Assembly: GCA_964472505.1 (NCBI GenBank) | Contig: CAYYQW010000001.1 | Coordinates: 62,001 to 126,000 of the forward strand | Length of the DNA: 64,000 nt | Source: JAYEIA01 sp964472505 | GTDB taxonomy: Bacteria > Bacteroidota > Bacteroidia > Bacteroidales > JAADGE01 | Direction of reading: 5' to 3' | Shown: positions 53,168 to 62,856 of the stretch, one piece after another | How positions within the stretch are numbered: the first letter of the stretch is position 1 | Layout: every line of letters starts with the position of its first letter | The notes under the pieces: generated by a model | Databases searched by the model: none | What the model saw: the letters and a program-made list of their open reading frames with translations, nothing else | Told to the model about the DNA's origin: nothing | Position numbers and translations under genes: made by a program

Positions 53168-53382
53168 TGCCTATACCAATCGTCTTCATTAATATTTGTA
53201 TTAGCAAATTTTGCAATACCTTTAAATTTTCGAATCGCCTGTAATTTGTCATTTGCTTCATTATATTCTTGACGTTTCTCCGGCATAAAATCTTGTAATA
53301 TTCTCCGTGCAATAATCAATCGCTCTTTATATGACAGCGGTTTTATATAATGCAAATAGATATTATCAATATTTAAGTCCAT
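53164..53382 (-). CDS. Antitoxin partner of the truncated PIN protein
   Basis: A 72-residue charged, helical protein that begins MDLNIDNIYLHYIKPLSYKERLIIARRI and ends in NEDDWYRQ. The first part has the LSYKERLIIARRIL helix typical of small antitoxins paired with PIN nucleases; the acidic end with a tryptophan would contact the toxin. The call depends strongly on the ATGA overlap with the PIN gene. The antitoxin looks intact although the toxin is cut short. Confidence 0.8.
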   Translation of the reverse strand: MDLNIDNIYLHYIKPLSYKERLIIARRILQDFMPEKRQEYNEANDKLQAIRKFKGIAKFANTNINEDDWYRQ

Positions 53383-53535
53383 ATCTCAATTGTTTATTGA
53401 TTATATGCTGAATATACAAAAATTCCGTTAATTTATCAATGTGTATAATGCAATTGATTGAAACAAAATAACTTTACACTGTAAGTGTATTCCGCATCAA
53501 ACCTTTAACCCATATTTTGCAAAATAAGACATTTA

Positions 53536-54303
53536 TTAAAACCCAAATTTTCGCAACTTAATTTCGGTAAGTACTTTTTTGGTATATAAAGGAAAATCGG
53601 ATTTCATAATCCAGTCGTAATAACCGGGCTGTTTTTCAAGAACCGATTCAACGGTTTTTCCTTTATTCTTTCCGAAATTAAATACCTCTTCGCCATTATT
53701 ATTGTAAACAAGACGTCCGGCAAAATCCACCTGCTTTTTGTGAGCGGAAAACTTGGCCAAATATTCGGTATCATTTTCCAAATCTTCGTATTTATCCAAC
53801 TGCCCTTTCAACACTTCATAAGTAGCTTTTATATCGGCTTCGGCACTGTGTGCATTTTCCAATTTTTGCCCGCAATAAAACTCATAGGCGGCCTCTAAAG
53901 TTCGGCGCTCCTTTTTGTGAAAAATGACTTGTACATCAATAAATTTATGGCGTTTAAGGTCAATATCGGTACCAACTCGGAGAAATTCTTCGGCCAACAG
54001 CGGGAAATCAAATTTATTGGAATTGTAGCCTGCCAGATCACAACCTTCTATTATACCCGCTATATTTTTAGCTTCCTGAGCAAAAGTAGGTGCATCTTTC
54101 ACATCGGCATCGGAGATACCGTGTATGGCGGTTGTAGCCGGCGGAATGGGCATTTCGGGATTGATTTTCAAAGTGGTAATTTCCTGCTTTTGATTGGGAT
54201 AGACTTTTAGTATTGAAATTTCCACAATACGGTCTTTAGCTACATCAACTCCGGTGGTTTCCAGGTCAATAAAGGCAATCGGATTTTTCAGATTAAGTTC
54301 CAT
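53536..54303 (-). CDS. DnaQ-like 3'-5' exonuclease with C-terminal DUF3820-type domain
   Basis: A DEDDh exonuclease of 255 residues. The ATG at 54301-54303 gives MELNLKNPIAFIDLETTGVDV, with the DxE motif. HGISDADVKDAPTF is motif II, and NAHSAEADIKATYEVLKG gives the final HxAxxD motif. The C-terminal 50 residues, VFNFGKNKGKTVESVLEKQPGYYDWIMKSDFP, form the small domain often attached to such exonucleases. The longer frame adds fifteen residues that overlap pheT. It starts 11 bases after pheT, so they probably share a transcript. A role in DNA proofreading or RNA turnover is possible. Confidence 0.92.
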   Translation of the reverse strand: MELNLKNPIAFIDLETTGVDVAKDRIVEISILKVYPNQKQEITTLKINPEMPIPPATTAIHGISDADVKDAPTFAQEAKNIAGIIEGCDLAGYNSNKFDFPLLAEEFLRVGTDIDLKRHKFIDVQVIFHKKERRTLEAAYEFYCGQKLENAHSAEADIKATYEVLKGQLDKYEDLENDTEYLAKFSAHKKQVDFAGRLVYNNNGEEVFNFGKNKGKTVESVLEKQPGYYDWIMKSDFPLYTKKVLTEIKLRKFGF

Positions 54304-54314
54304 GAGAATATTGT

Positions 54315-56762
54315 TTATCGAATTTCTGCACCGAGCTGCGATTTGCAATCGGCCATAATTTTATTCATAATTTTATTTATTTGCTTGTCTTTAAGGGTCT
54401 TTTTCTCGTCTTGAAATATAAAGCTTACGGCGTAGGAGCGTTTATCTTTTCCGAGTTTTTCATCGTCTTCAAAAATATCAAATACATCGGATGCTTTTAA
54501 GAGGCTTTTTGCATTCTTACGGGCAATGGCTTCTATTTGTTCAAAACGTATGTCTTTATTTATAAGAAGCGCTAAATCGCGTCTTACCGTCGGATATTTT
54601 ATTAAAGGTGTAAATATTCGTCTGTCGGGAAGTTTTGAAATTAGCAGTGTCCAATTGATTTCACCGTAGAATACCTCCTGTTCAATATCAAAATAATCCG
54701 AGAGTTCAAGAGAGATTTTTCCGGCCTCGGCCAAAACTTTATCATTCAGAATCCATTTTAATCCGTAAGAAAAAATCTTATTCTCACTTTCTTTAATATC
54801 AAAATCCTCAATATCAAAAGACAAGCGCTGCAGCACGGCATTAATATCCGATTTTATATCGAAAAAATTAAAAGCTGTTTCATGATCGCGCCAGTTTTGT
54901 TCGGTTTTGTTGCCGGAAAGCGTCAATGCCAACATTTCCTGCTCTTCATATTTTTTCAGGCCGTCTTTTTTGTCATTTTTTAAGCGATAAATATTGCCAA
55001 ATTCGTATAAACGAATATTGGCGTTTCGGTGACTGATGTTGCGAGCTGTGGCTTCCAATTTTCCGAAAACCAAAGATTGCCGCATGGCATTAAGGTCTTT
55101 ACTGAGCGGATTCAGAATACCGACAGTTTCTTTTTCATCAAAAGCGGATATTTTTTCAAAATATTCTGCTTTTGTTAATGAATTTGACATAGCCTCGGCA
55201 TAACCGTCGGCTGTCAGAAAATCTGAAACTGTGTTTTGCTGTTTATTTTTATCCGGTTTGGGCGCGTATGATAAAGAGGATTTAATTTGCTGCGAAAATT
55301 CAACTGTGTTGTAACCGTGAATACGCAATATTTCCTCAATCACATCAGCTTCTCGCGTAACATCCGTTCGGTAAAGCGGTGCCAAAAGTTTAAAGGCCTC
55401 ATCGGTTTCTTCTGAAACTACAAAATCCAGTAAAGTCAATATTTTCCGGACACCGTTTTTGGGTATTTTTGCTCCTGTGAGGCGCTCCAAATTGGCGAAT
55501 TTCAGAATTATTTCAGCCGGTTGCAAAGGCTCCGGATATTCATCAACAATTTCCGAAGAAATTTGGCCGCCGGCTGTTTCCTTTATTATCTGCGCTGCAC
55601 GCTTAAGTGCGTAAATAACATTCTCCGGATCCACTCCGCGCTCAAAACGGTATGATGCATCGGTTTGCAAAGCATGGTGTTTGGATGTTTTGCGAATATA
55701 AACCGAATCAAATAAAGCACTTTCCAGAAAAATATTTTTTGTTTCGGCAGTAACACCAGAGTCGATTCCGCCCATCACACCGCCAATACACATAGGTGCT
55801 TCGGCATTACATATCATCAGGTCTTTATCGGTGAGTTTCCGTTCAATTTCGTCTAAAGTCGAAAATGGAGTTCCTTCCGGCAAAGTATTCACAATTATTT
55901 TATTCCCGATAATTTTATCGGCATCAAAAGCATGCAGAGGCTGGCCAATTTCATGCAAAACAAAATTAGTAGCATCCACCACATTATTTATCGGACTTAA
56001 ACCGATGGCTTTAAGTCGGTTCTGAAGCCATGCGGGAGAATCTTTTACTTCAAGCCCGGATATGGTAAGGCCTGCATAACGTTTGCAGGCTTTGGTATTT
56101 TTAATTTCAACCGGTATGGGCAAATTGGTATTATCCGTTTTAAAATCATCAACCGAAGGTTTAATCAAATTTACATCTTCGCCCGTATATTTAAGCCGTG
56201 CATATAAATCACGTGCCGCACCAAAATGTGAAGCACCATCGCCGCGATTGGGCGTAAGGTCGATGCTTATTACCTCATCTTCTTCCAATTGAAAGTACTC
56301 ACGAGCCGGTGTACCTATTTCGGCATCCTCGGGCAATACCATGATACCCTCGTGCGAATCGCCTAAGCCGATTTCGTCTTCAGCACAAATCATACCTTCG
56401 GATACTTGGCCGCGTATTTTTGCTTTTTTAATTTCAAAAGCTTCATCATTATTATAAAGTGTGGTTCCTACGGTTGCCATAACAACTTTCTGTCCGGCTT
56501 CCACATTGGGGGCTCCGCATACTACGGGAGTAGCTTTGCCGTTGCCAATATCTACGGTGGTAACGCTTAATTTATCGGCATTCGGGTGTTTCTCTTTGCT
56601 GAGTACTTCGGCAATGACGATACCCTGCATTCCGCCTTTTACCGATTCAAATTTCTCAATACCTTCGGCTTCAAGCCCGGTGGTTGTCAGTATTTCGGCA
56701 ATCTCCTCCGGAGTCTTTTTGGTGTTGACGTAGTTTTTCAACTGTTTGTACGAAATTTTCAT
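54315..56762 (-). CDS. pheT: Phenylalanine-tRNA ligase beta subunit
   Basis: The large subunit of phenylalanyl-tRNA synthetase, 815 residues, a full-length protein. MKISYKQLKNYVNTKKTPEEIAEILT is the usual start. The tRNA-binding EMAP-like domain follows (about residues 40-150), with VVCGAPNVEAGQKV. The B3/B4 editing region has DLTPNRGDGASHFGAARDLYARL-type text and INNVVDATNFVLHEIGQPLHAFD. The B5 domain and the catalytic-like domain are next, and the anticodon-binding FDX-ACB domain (KYPTVRRDLALLINKDI) ends the protein. pheS is not in the window. Confidence 0.97.
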   Translation of the reverse strand: MKISYKQLKNYVNTKKTPEEIAEILTTTGLEAEGIEKFESVKGGMQGIVIAEVLSKEKHPNADKLSVTTVDIGNGKATPVVCGAPNVEAGQKVVMATVGTTLYNNDEAFEIKKAKIRGQVSEGMICAEDEIGLGDSHEGIMVLPEDAEIGTPAREYFQLEEDEVISIDLTPNRGDGASHFGAARDLYARLKYTGEDVNLIKPSVDDFKTDNTNLPIPVEIKNTKACKRYAGLTISGLEVKDSPAWLQNRLKAIGLSPINNVVDATNFVLHEIGQPLHAFDADKIIGNKIIVNTLPEGTPFSTLDEIERKLTDKDLMICNAEAPMCIGGVMGGIDSGVTAETKNIFLESALFDSVYIRKTSKHHALQTDASYRFERGVDPENVIYALKRAAQIIKETAGGQISSEIVDEYPEPLQPAEIILKFANLERLTGAKIPKNGVRKILTLLDFVVSEETDEAFKLLAPLYRTDVTREADVIEEILRIHGYNTVEFSQQIKSSLSYAPKPDKNKQQNTVSDFLTADGYAEAMSNSLTKAEYFEKISAFDEKETVGILNPLSKDLNAMRQSLVFGKLEATARNISHRNANIRLYEFGNIYRLKNDKKDGLKKYEEQEMLALTLSGNKTEQNWRDHETAFNFFDIKSDINAVLQRLSFDIEDFDIKESENKIFSYGLKWILNDKVLAEAGKISLELSDYFDIEQEVFYGEINWTLLISKLPDRRIFTPLIKYPTVRRDLALLINKDIRFEQIEAIARKNAKSLLKASDVFDIFEDDEKLGKDKRSYAVSFIFQDEKKTLKDKQINKIMNKIMADCKSQLGAEIR

Positions 56763-56831
56763 AAACCTATTTGTTTTTGCTTCTTTCAGTATGTGAAATG
56801 CAAAATTAATTTTTTTTTATGCAAATACGGA

Positions 56832-56873
56832 ATAAAAAAACGAACCTTCGTCTCCAATGAGCAAGGTTCGTTT
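56832..56873 (-). terminator. Terminator after gyrB
   Basis: A perfect 11-bp stem (56838-56848 with 56863-56873, core ACGAACCTT/AAGGTTCGT) with a 14-base loop. On the minus strand it is followed by a run of T. It begins 24 bases after the gyrB stop. Confidence 0.9.
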
Positions 56874-56897
56874 ATAACTTATTTAGAATTTAAACTT

Positions 56898-58847
56898 CTA
56901 TACATCTACATTGGCATAAGTCGCATTTTTCTCAATGAATTCTCTGCGAGGCGGTACATCGTCTCCCATGAGCATTGAGAATAAGCGATCGGCTTCAATG
57001 GCATTTTCAATGCTTACTTGCTGCAAGGTTCGGTTTTCGGGATTCATGGTGGTGTCCCACAATTGCTCCGCATTCATTTCACCAAGACCTTTGTAGCGCT
57101 GCACAGATGCTCCTTTACCAAACTCTTCGGTTAATTTGCGTCTTTGTTCTTCCGACCAGGCATAACCTTCTTTTTTGCCTTTTTTTATTAGATAGAAAGG
57201 AGGTGTAGCCAAATATAAATGGCCTTTTTCTATCATTCCTTTCATGTATCTGAAAAAGAAAGTCATAATAAGTGTTGAAATGTGGCTTCCGTCCACATCG
57301 GCATCGGTCATAATGATTATTTTGTGATAGCGCAGTTTTTCCAGATTAATGGCTTTATTATCATCCTCGGTGCCAATGCTCACGCCCATGGCGGTAAAAA
57401 TGTTGCGAATCTCTTCGTTTTCCAACACTTTATGCTGCATGGCTTTTTCTACATTTAGGATTTTACCCCGCAAAGGCAAAATGGCTTGAAATTTTCTGTC
57501 GCGGCCTTGTTTGGCAGTTCCGCCGGCTGAATCTCCCTCTACCAGAAAGATTTCGCTGAGCGATGGGTCTTTGGAGGAACAATCGGCTAATTTTCCGGGC
57601 AAACCGGCACCGGACATCACATTTTTGCGCTGTACCAGCTCTTTAGCTTTCTTTGCGGCATGTCGTGCCGTTGCAGCTGTAATCACTTTCTTTACGATAA
57701 CTTTGGCATCCATCGGATTTTCTTCCAAATAATTACCAACCATCTGACTTACCGCTTGATCTACGGCTAAACTCACGTCGGAGTTTCCGAGTTTTGTTTT
57801 GGTCTGGCCTTCAAACTGCGGTTCGGCAACGCTTACTGAAATAATGGCTGTGAGCCCTTCACGAAAATCGTCTCCGCTTATGTCAAACTTAAGTTTGGAA
57901 AGCAGCCCGGATTCATCGGCATACGATTTTAGAGTACGGGTAAGCCCGCGCCTGAAACCGGTTAAGTGAGTTCCGCCTTCATGGGTATTAATGTTGTTCA
58001 CATAAGAATGAATATTCTCGGAATACGAATTGTTATACTGCAAAGCGATTTCTACCGGGATGTCATTTTTTTCGGTATCGAGATGAAGTGTTTTTGCCAA
58101 AATGCTTTCTCTGTTGGAATCCAAGAATTTTACAAATTCTTTCAGGCCTTCTTCCGAGTAAAAATCTTCTCTGAGCACTTGTCCGTCTTCATCAAGTTCT
58201 CGCTTATCGGTAAGCGATATTTTAATGCCTTTGTTGAGAAAAGCCAATTCACGCATTCGATTTGCGAGAATTTTAAATGAATACTCCGGATTAATAAAAA
58301 TTGAGGCATCGGGCTTAAAGGTAATAACGGTGCCTGATTTATCGGTCTCACCAATTTCTTCGATATCGGTAAGTGATTTTCCGATTTGATATTTCTGCTG
58401 ATATATTTTGCCGTCGCGATATACAATAGCCGTTAAATCGGAAGAAAGTGCATTCACACAAGAAACGCCTACACCGTGAAGACCTCCGGAAACTTTATAG
58501 GAATCTTTATCAAATTTTCCGCCGGCATGCAAAACAGTCATAACCACTTCCAAAGCGGATTTGCCTTCCTGTTCGTGCATATCAACCGGAATTCCTCGTC
58601 CGTTATCGGCCACGGTAACTGAACCGTCTTCATTAATAATTACATCAATCGTGTCGCAATATCCGCCCATGGCTTCGTCAATGGAATTATCCACTACTTC
58701 GTAAACCAAGTGATGCAAACCGCGTTCTCCCACATCGCCGATATACATTGCCGGCCGCTTTCTTACGGCTTCAAGACCTTCAAGAACACTAATGTTCTCG
58801 GCCGAATAACCGTTTTTTACAATTTTTTCTTCTGAATTATTTTCCAT
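56898..58847 (-). CDS. gyrB: DNA gyrase subunit B
   Basis: The ATPase subunit of DNA gyrase, 649 residues. The N-terminal GHKL domain has LEAVRKRPAMYIGDVGERGLHHLVYEVVDNSIDEAM, DNGRGIPVDMHEQEGKSALEV and LHAGGKFDKDSYKVSGGLHGVG. The transducer domain has IALQYNNSYSENIHSYVNNINTHEGG. The Toprim domain has FLVEGDSAGGTAKQGRD and DADVDGSHISTLIM, with the metal-binding acidic residues. RYKGLGEMNAEQLWDTTMNPENR closes the protein. The length fits the short GyrB of this group. A leader of about 140 bases with two hairpins precedes it. Confidence 0.97.
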   Translation of the reverse strand: MENNSEEKIVKNGYSAENISVLEGLEAVRKRPAMYIGDVGERGLHHLVYEVVDNSIDEAMGGYCDTIDVIINEDGSVTVADNGRGIPVDMHEQEGKSALEVVMTVLHAGGKFDKDSYKVSGGLHGVGVSCVNALSSDLTAIVYRDGKIYQQKYQIGKSLTDIEEIGETDKSGTVITFKPDASIFINPEYSFKILANRMRELAFLNKGIKISLTDKRELDEDGQVLREDFYSEEGLKEFVKFLDSNRESILAKTLHLDTEKNDIPVEIALQYNNSYSENIHSYVNNINTHEGGTHLTGFRRGLTRTLKSYADESGLLSKLKFDISGDDFREGLTAIISVSVAEPQFEGQTKTKLGNSDVSLAVDQAVSQMVGNYLEENPMDAKVIVKKVITAATARHAAKKAKELVQRKNVMSGAGLPGKLADCSSKDPSLSEIFLVEGDSAGGTAKQGRDRKFQAILPLRGKILNVEKAMQHKVLENEEIRNIFTAMGVSIGTEDDNKAINLEKLRYHKIIIMTDADVDGSHISTLIMTFFFRYMKGMIEKGHLYLATPPFYLIKKGKKEGYAWSEEQRRKLTEEFGKGASVQRYKGLGEMNAEQLWDTTMNPENRTLQQVSIENAIEADRLFSMLMGDDVPPRREFIEKNATYANVDV

Positions 58848-58876
58848 TCTTTGATTATTTATAAAAAAATCTTCCT

Positions 58877-58963
58877 AAAAAGTCAAAAATGATTGACTTT
58901 TTTTGTTGCAGTTGCGAATATAGCAATTTTCTGCTTATCATTAAACTTTTGGCTTAAAAGTTT
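58877..58963 (-). promoter_or_regulatory. Two hairpins in the gyrB 5' leader
   Basis: AAAAAGTCA (58877-58885) pairs with TGACTTTTT (58894-58902), a perfect 9-bp stem with an 8-base loop, followed by T residues on the minus strand: it looks like a terminator about 30 bases before the gyrB start. Further up, AAACTTTT (58943-58950) pairs with AAAAGTTT (58956-58963) around 5 bases. They could attenuate gyrB transcription or control translation; this is inference. Confidence 0.5.
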
Positions 58964-58995
58964 TTAACAATATATTGTCGGAAGTAAACAGCTTG

Positions 58996-59027
58996 CAAAT
59001 ATACTGTTTTTTGTGCATTAAAACAAG
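58996..59027 (-). promoter_or_regulatory. Probable gyrB promoter
   Basis: On the minus strand TATATTTG (59003-58996) and CTTG (59027-59024) are 20 bases apart, close to the -33/-7 consensus. Transcription from it would give a leader of about 140 bases. Confidence 0.65.
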
Positions 59028-59060
59028 TTAGTTTGAACCCAAATTATAATACAAGGGCTA

Positions 59061-59092
59061 TTGCACAAAATTTCAAAAAGCGCTTATATTTG
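59061..59092 (+). promoter_or_regulatory. Promoter for the small secreted protein
   Basis: TTGC (59061-59064) and TATATTTG (59085-59092) with a 20-base spacer. The gene starts 17 bases downstream, so the leader would be very short. It is divergent from the gyrB promoter. Confidence 0.65.
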
Positions 59093-59109
59093 TATGAAAA
59101 GCGTAAAAT

Positions 59110-59466
59110 ATGAAATTTCAAACAATCTTTGTATTCGCAGCATTCAGTTTATTGTTCAGTTCGGGTTCAAGGGCTCAAAATACGATTAATCTTTCGGACT
59201 ACGGATGTTTTAGTTCGCAAATAAAGTACCATTCCAACGGACAGGAATATGAAGGCGTTTTGCTGTTTGTAAATTATAATGATAAAGAAATACCTTTTCA
59301 GTACAGCCGGGTGTATTTATTGAACCGGGAGAACCATAATGTCCTGCTTGTGGGTGACTCAATTGCATTTACGAATGTATACGAAATCAGCGAAAAGGAT
59401 ATGCTAATCGAAAGCAAATCTTTCATTTTTGACCCGGTGTCCAAACAATTTAGCAGCAAACCATAA
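59110..59466 (+). CDS. Small secreted protein of unknown function
   Basis: A 118-residue protein with signal peptide MKFQTIFVFAAFSLLFSSGSRAQ. The mature part is strand-rich with IKYHSNGQEYEGVLLFVNYNDKEIPFQYSRVYL in the middle. It has one cysteine after the signal (YGCFSS). I do not recognise a family. It is divergent from gyrB and has its own promoter just upstream; no other gene is linked to it on this strand. The histidine kinase gene ends 42 bases beyond it on the other strand. Confidence 0.75.
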   Translation: MKFQTIFVFAAFSLLFSSGSRAQNTINLSDYGCFSSQIKYHSNGQEYEGVLLFVNYNDKEIPFQYSRVYLLNRENHNVLLVGDSIAFTNVYEISEKDMLIESKSFIFDPVSKQFSSKP

Positions 59467-59508
59467 TTCAGAAAACTGTTTTAAACTTCAAAAGAGTTGA
59501 TTCGAAAA

Positions 59509-62500
59509 CTATATTGAAGTATGATTCATTAATTGATTCATTTTAGAGAACAACAATTCGTTATTAATGGGCTTGGAGACATAGTCATCAAATTGAAAAT
59601 CCATTATTTCTTTTTTTTCGGCCTCCATGGCAAAGGCGGTAACAGCAATAATCGGTATTTCGGGTTTCATTGATTTTATTTTCAGAGTTGCTTCGTAGCC
59701 GTCCACATCGGGCATTCGAATATCCATAAGTATTATATCTGTATCCGGCTCACTTTGAAAAAAATCAATGGCTTCACGTCCGTTATGTGCATGTATAAGT
59801 GTAGCACCGGTAGGCATAAAAAGCGATTCAAGAAACTTATAATTTGTAAAGTCATCTTCGGCAATTATAATTTTTTTACCTTTCCAATTATTTTTCTTTC
59901 GAGGAGTATTTGACAAACTATTTTCGGATAATGCATCGGGTGCCGGCCGGTAAGGGATATAAAAAGTAAAAGTACTTCCTTTTCCGGCTTCGGATTCTAC
60001 TTCAATTTTACCGCCCATCAGCGTAAGAAGTTTTTTGCTGAGCGCCAAGCCTAAACCGGTTCCGCGGTATTCAGACACGTCGTTATGCTCAATTCTGTAA
60101 AATTGATTAAATATTTTATCTAAATTTTCAGAACGAATTCCTATTCCGCTATCGGATACCTGAAAACGTATAAATTTTTTATTATAAATCTTTATAATGT
60201 TACAGTTGCAACGGATATGCCCTTCATCTGTAAATTTAACTGCATTGGTAAGCAGATTCGTGAGCACTTGAATTACGCGAGTTTTATCGATTTTTACGGG
60301 AGTTTCTCTGACACTGTTACTGCATTCCGTAATTAATTCTATATTCGATTTGTCGTACATTCTCAGATGTTCCTTTGCGGAAGGTAAAACTTCATCCAAA
60401 ATGGCGGCAACCGAGGTAGTTTTTTGTTTAATTTTAAGTTGTCCGGCCTCGATTTTTGAAATATCTATAATATCATCAATTAGTGTTAACAATATGCTGC
60501 TGTTGGATGCGATATAACCGGAATATTCTTCACGGTCTTTTTCTGATATATCTTTGTTGGTAAGCATGTTGGCAAACCCAACGATAGCATTCATGGGCGT
60601 ACGTATTTCATGTGACATATTAGCCAGGAAAGCGGATTTGAGTTTGTCGGCGTCTTCGGCTTTTTGCCGGGCTTCATTAAGGTTATCTTCAAATATTTTG
60701 CGTGAAGTGATATCTTTAATAACGGATACATACAATTTTTCAGCTTGCTCGGATTTTGGTATTAATGCCATGGATATCTCAGCCGGGAAAATATCTCCGG
60801 AAGCTCTCAGCATATCAAATTCATGATTTTTAAGCGTGTTATAGTTGCTGTCCATTTTTTTTACTTTTTCCGTAAAATCGGAATGATCCGATTGTGCGAA
60901 AATAGTCATAACGGAAGCCGATAAGAGTTGAGAGGCGGAGTAACCAAAAATTTTCTCGGCCGCATTATTTATTTCCCGTATGATAAAGTCAGAATCAAAA
61001 ACAATAATCGTATCCGGAGAAGAAGAAAGTATGTTTTGTATCTTCAGGTTGCTTTCCTGTAAAGCATTAATAGCAGACCGTAACTCAGTGTTGTCCTGAA
61101 AAATCACTGAACGAATACGTCTTTCTCTTTCATCTGTGTATGTTTCTCCAATTACGGTCAGAATTTTATAACGTCCGGTTTCGCTTTTTATCTCAATGTC
61201 GGTATCTAAAGATGACTTTGTATTTGTGCTGTCTTGCAAAAAATCAGACAGCATCTCATAATCAGTCGGTTCAAGATAAGATTTCAAATGATCCGGGAAT
61301 ATAAAATCGGTAGCTTCATCTATATCAAAAATTCGTTTTACTTCTTTGGATACATATACCGACTGATCGTTAGTATCATATTCTATATTTCCAATTTTTG
61401 AAATCTTTTGAGCATACTCTAAACTTTTGCGTATGTTTATCAAAGATTTTTCGGCTCTTTTTATGCTTGTAATATCTTGGTTGGTTCCAAAAATCCGAAT
61501 GATTTGGCCTTTATCATTATATATGATTTGACCCTGAATATGCATAATTCGTTCTTCGCTGTTATTGAGAATCACCGGATATTCATAGGTAAATTTGCTC
61601 TGATATTTTTCGGAACTTTCTTTAATATCTTCAATTAACCGGCTAAGATCCAATTCATTAAGCAAAGCAGAAAATATCTTTGCAGCATCTGAGTCACTGT
61701 CTAAGGGGTCTGTCCTAAACATTTTATACATTTGCTCAGACCAGTAAAGCTTACCGCTGCCCGGCTCCCATTCCCAAGTACCAATACGAGCTAAGTCTTG
61801 AGTTTGTCGCAGTTTCTGTTCAGTTTTTTGTAAACTTTTCCAAGTGTCGTACTCCTCGGTTATATCTTTGCCTGCAAACCAGTTAGGACTGTCGCTAATA
61901 TATTCATAAGGCTTTATGGTTTTCCAGGAAACAATCTTTCGACTGCCGTCTTTAGCGGTAATGCGCGTTTCAAAATGTTTTGGCCGTATGGTTCCGGTAA
62001 AAAGTCTTAAATTTTTCTCTACAGAAGCCTCATCAGGAAACAGGTTTTTTAATCCTCCTCTTTTTGCAAGCTCAGATTGTGTGTAACCGGTAAGTTCATA
62101 ACACCGACGGTTCCAGAATAAGATTTCGCCATCAGCAGATACCGAAATAATAAGCTCCGACATCTGTTGTAAAACTTTTTTAGTAATCTGCTCATTCTCG
62201 GTAAGTTCATCAGAATACTCTCGCAACTTTTTATTATTTTTTTTCAAAAGATAATTCATGATGAAATTATCCCTTCTGTGCCGTTCGTGAACGTAGGCAA
62301 TAAAACCGGAAAAGAAAAGCGTGGAATATATTAATAATTTATCGGAATTATCTGCAGCGAAATCAGATGAACCGTCTATAAAAAAAGGGCTTAACTCGTA
62401 AGTAAGTATAAATAAAACAGCAATAAAAACAATATGAAAAAACCGAATACCGAAAAGCAAAAACAAGGCAACAATCTGCAATATAACGATTCCGAGAAAT

Positions 62501-62856
62501 AAATTAGAGGTAATATCTATACCTGTTTGGGCTTTAAGAGCAACAAACATTAATGATATAGTGGCAGTAAAAAATAAAAACGCATGCTGTAACTGAAATT
62601 TCTTTTTTCTGACAAAAGGATATGCAATCTGAAAAACTGCCAAGCCCACAAAAAACAATTTTTGAATGAGAAATATAAATTGTCCGGAATTATTAATAAT
62701 CTGCTGCAGTGCGCTATATGAAACACTCAACAAAGCAGAGCTTAGCAAAAGTTTAATTTGAAACTGCTGAGATTTCAAACCGAATTTCAGGAAATCATGT
62801 TCGGTATCTTTATCGCGAAAAAAAAGGGTAAACGGATTGTATGAACTCCTATTCAT
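59509..62856 (-). CDS. Membrane hybrid sensor histidine kinase with four PAS domains and a receiver
   Basis: A sensor of about 1115 residues. I prefer the ATG at 62854-62856 because a TATTTTTG box (62881-62874) lies just before it and inside the longer frame. About six membrane helices (residues 30-200) are followed by a coiled coil and four PAS-type units: ISVSADGEILFWNRR, ARIGTWEWEPGSGKLYWS, SKIGNIEYDTNDQSVYVS and IIVFDSDFIIREINNAAEKIFGY. The HisKA domain has His749 in NMSHEIRTPMNAIVG; the ATPase domain has NLLTNAVKFTDEGHI and SDSGIGI. The C-terminal receiver has Asp1045 in ILMDIRMPDVDG. No output regulator is next to it, so phosphate probably goes to a separate phosphotransfer protein. The ligand is unknown. 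Confidence 0.93.
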   Translation of the reverse strand: MNRSSYNPFTLFFRDKDTEHDFLKFGLKSQQFQIKLLLSSALLSVSYSALQQIINNSGQFIFLIQKLFFVGLAVFQIAYPFVRKKKFQLQHAFLFFTATISLMFVALKAQTGIDITSNLFLGIVILQIVALFLLFGIRFFHIVFIAVLFILTYELSPFFIDGSSDFAADNSDKLLIYSTLFFSGFIAYVHERHRRDNFIMNYLLKKNNKKLREYSDELTENEQITKKVLQQMSELIISVSADGEILFWNRRCYELTGYTQSELAKRGGLKNLFPDEASVEKNLRLFTGTIRPKHFETRITAKDGSRKIVSWKTIKPYEYISDSPNWFAGKDITEEYDTWKSLQKTEQKLRQTQDLARIGTWEWEPGSGKLYWSEQMYKMFRTDPLDSDSDAAKIFSALLNELDLSRLIEDIKESSEKYQSKFTYEYPVILNNSEERIMHIQGQIIYNDKGQIIRIFGTNQDITSIKRAEKSLINIRKSLEYAQKISKIGNIEYDTNDQSVYVSKEVKRIFDIDEATDFIFPDHLKSYLEPTDYEMLSDFLQDSTNTKSSLDTDIEIKSETGRYKILTVIGETYTDERERRIRSVIFQDNTELRSAINALQESNLKIQNILSSSPDTIIVFDSDFIIREINNAAEKIFGYSASQLLSASVMTIFAQSDHSDFTEKVKKMDSNYNTLKNHEFDMLRASGDIFPAEISMALIPKSEQAEKLYVSVIKDITSRKIFEDNLNEARQKAEDADKLKSAFLANMSHEIRTPMNAIVGFANMLTNKDISEKDREEYSGYIASNSSILLTLIDDIIDISKIEAGQLKIKQKTTSVAAILDEVLPSAKEHLRMYDKSNIELITECSNSVRETPVKIDKTRVIQVLTNLLTNAVKFTDEGHIRCNCNIIKIYNKKFIRFQVSDSGIGIRSENLDKIFNQFYRIEHNDVSEYRGTGLGLALSKKLLTLMGGKIEVESEAGKGSTFTFYIPYRPAPDALSENSLSNTPRKKNNWKGKKIIIAEDDFTNYKFLESLFMPTGATLIHAHNGREAIDFFQSEPDTDIILMDIRMPDVDGYEATLKIKSMKPEIPIIAVTAFAMEAEKKEIMDFQFDDYVSKPINNELLFSKMNQLMNHTSI

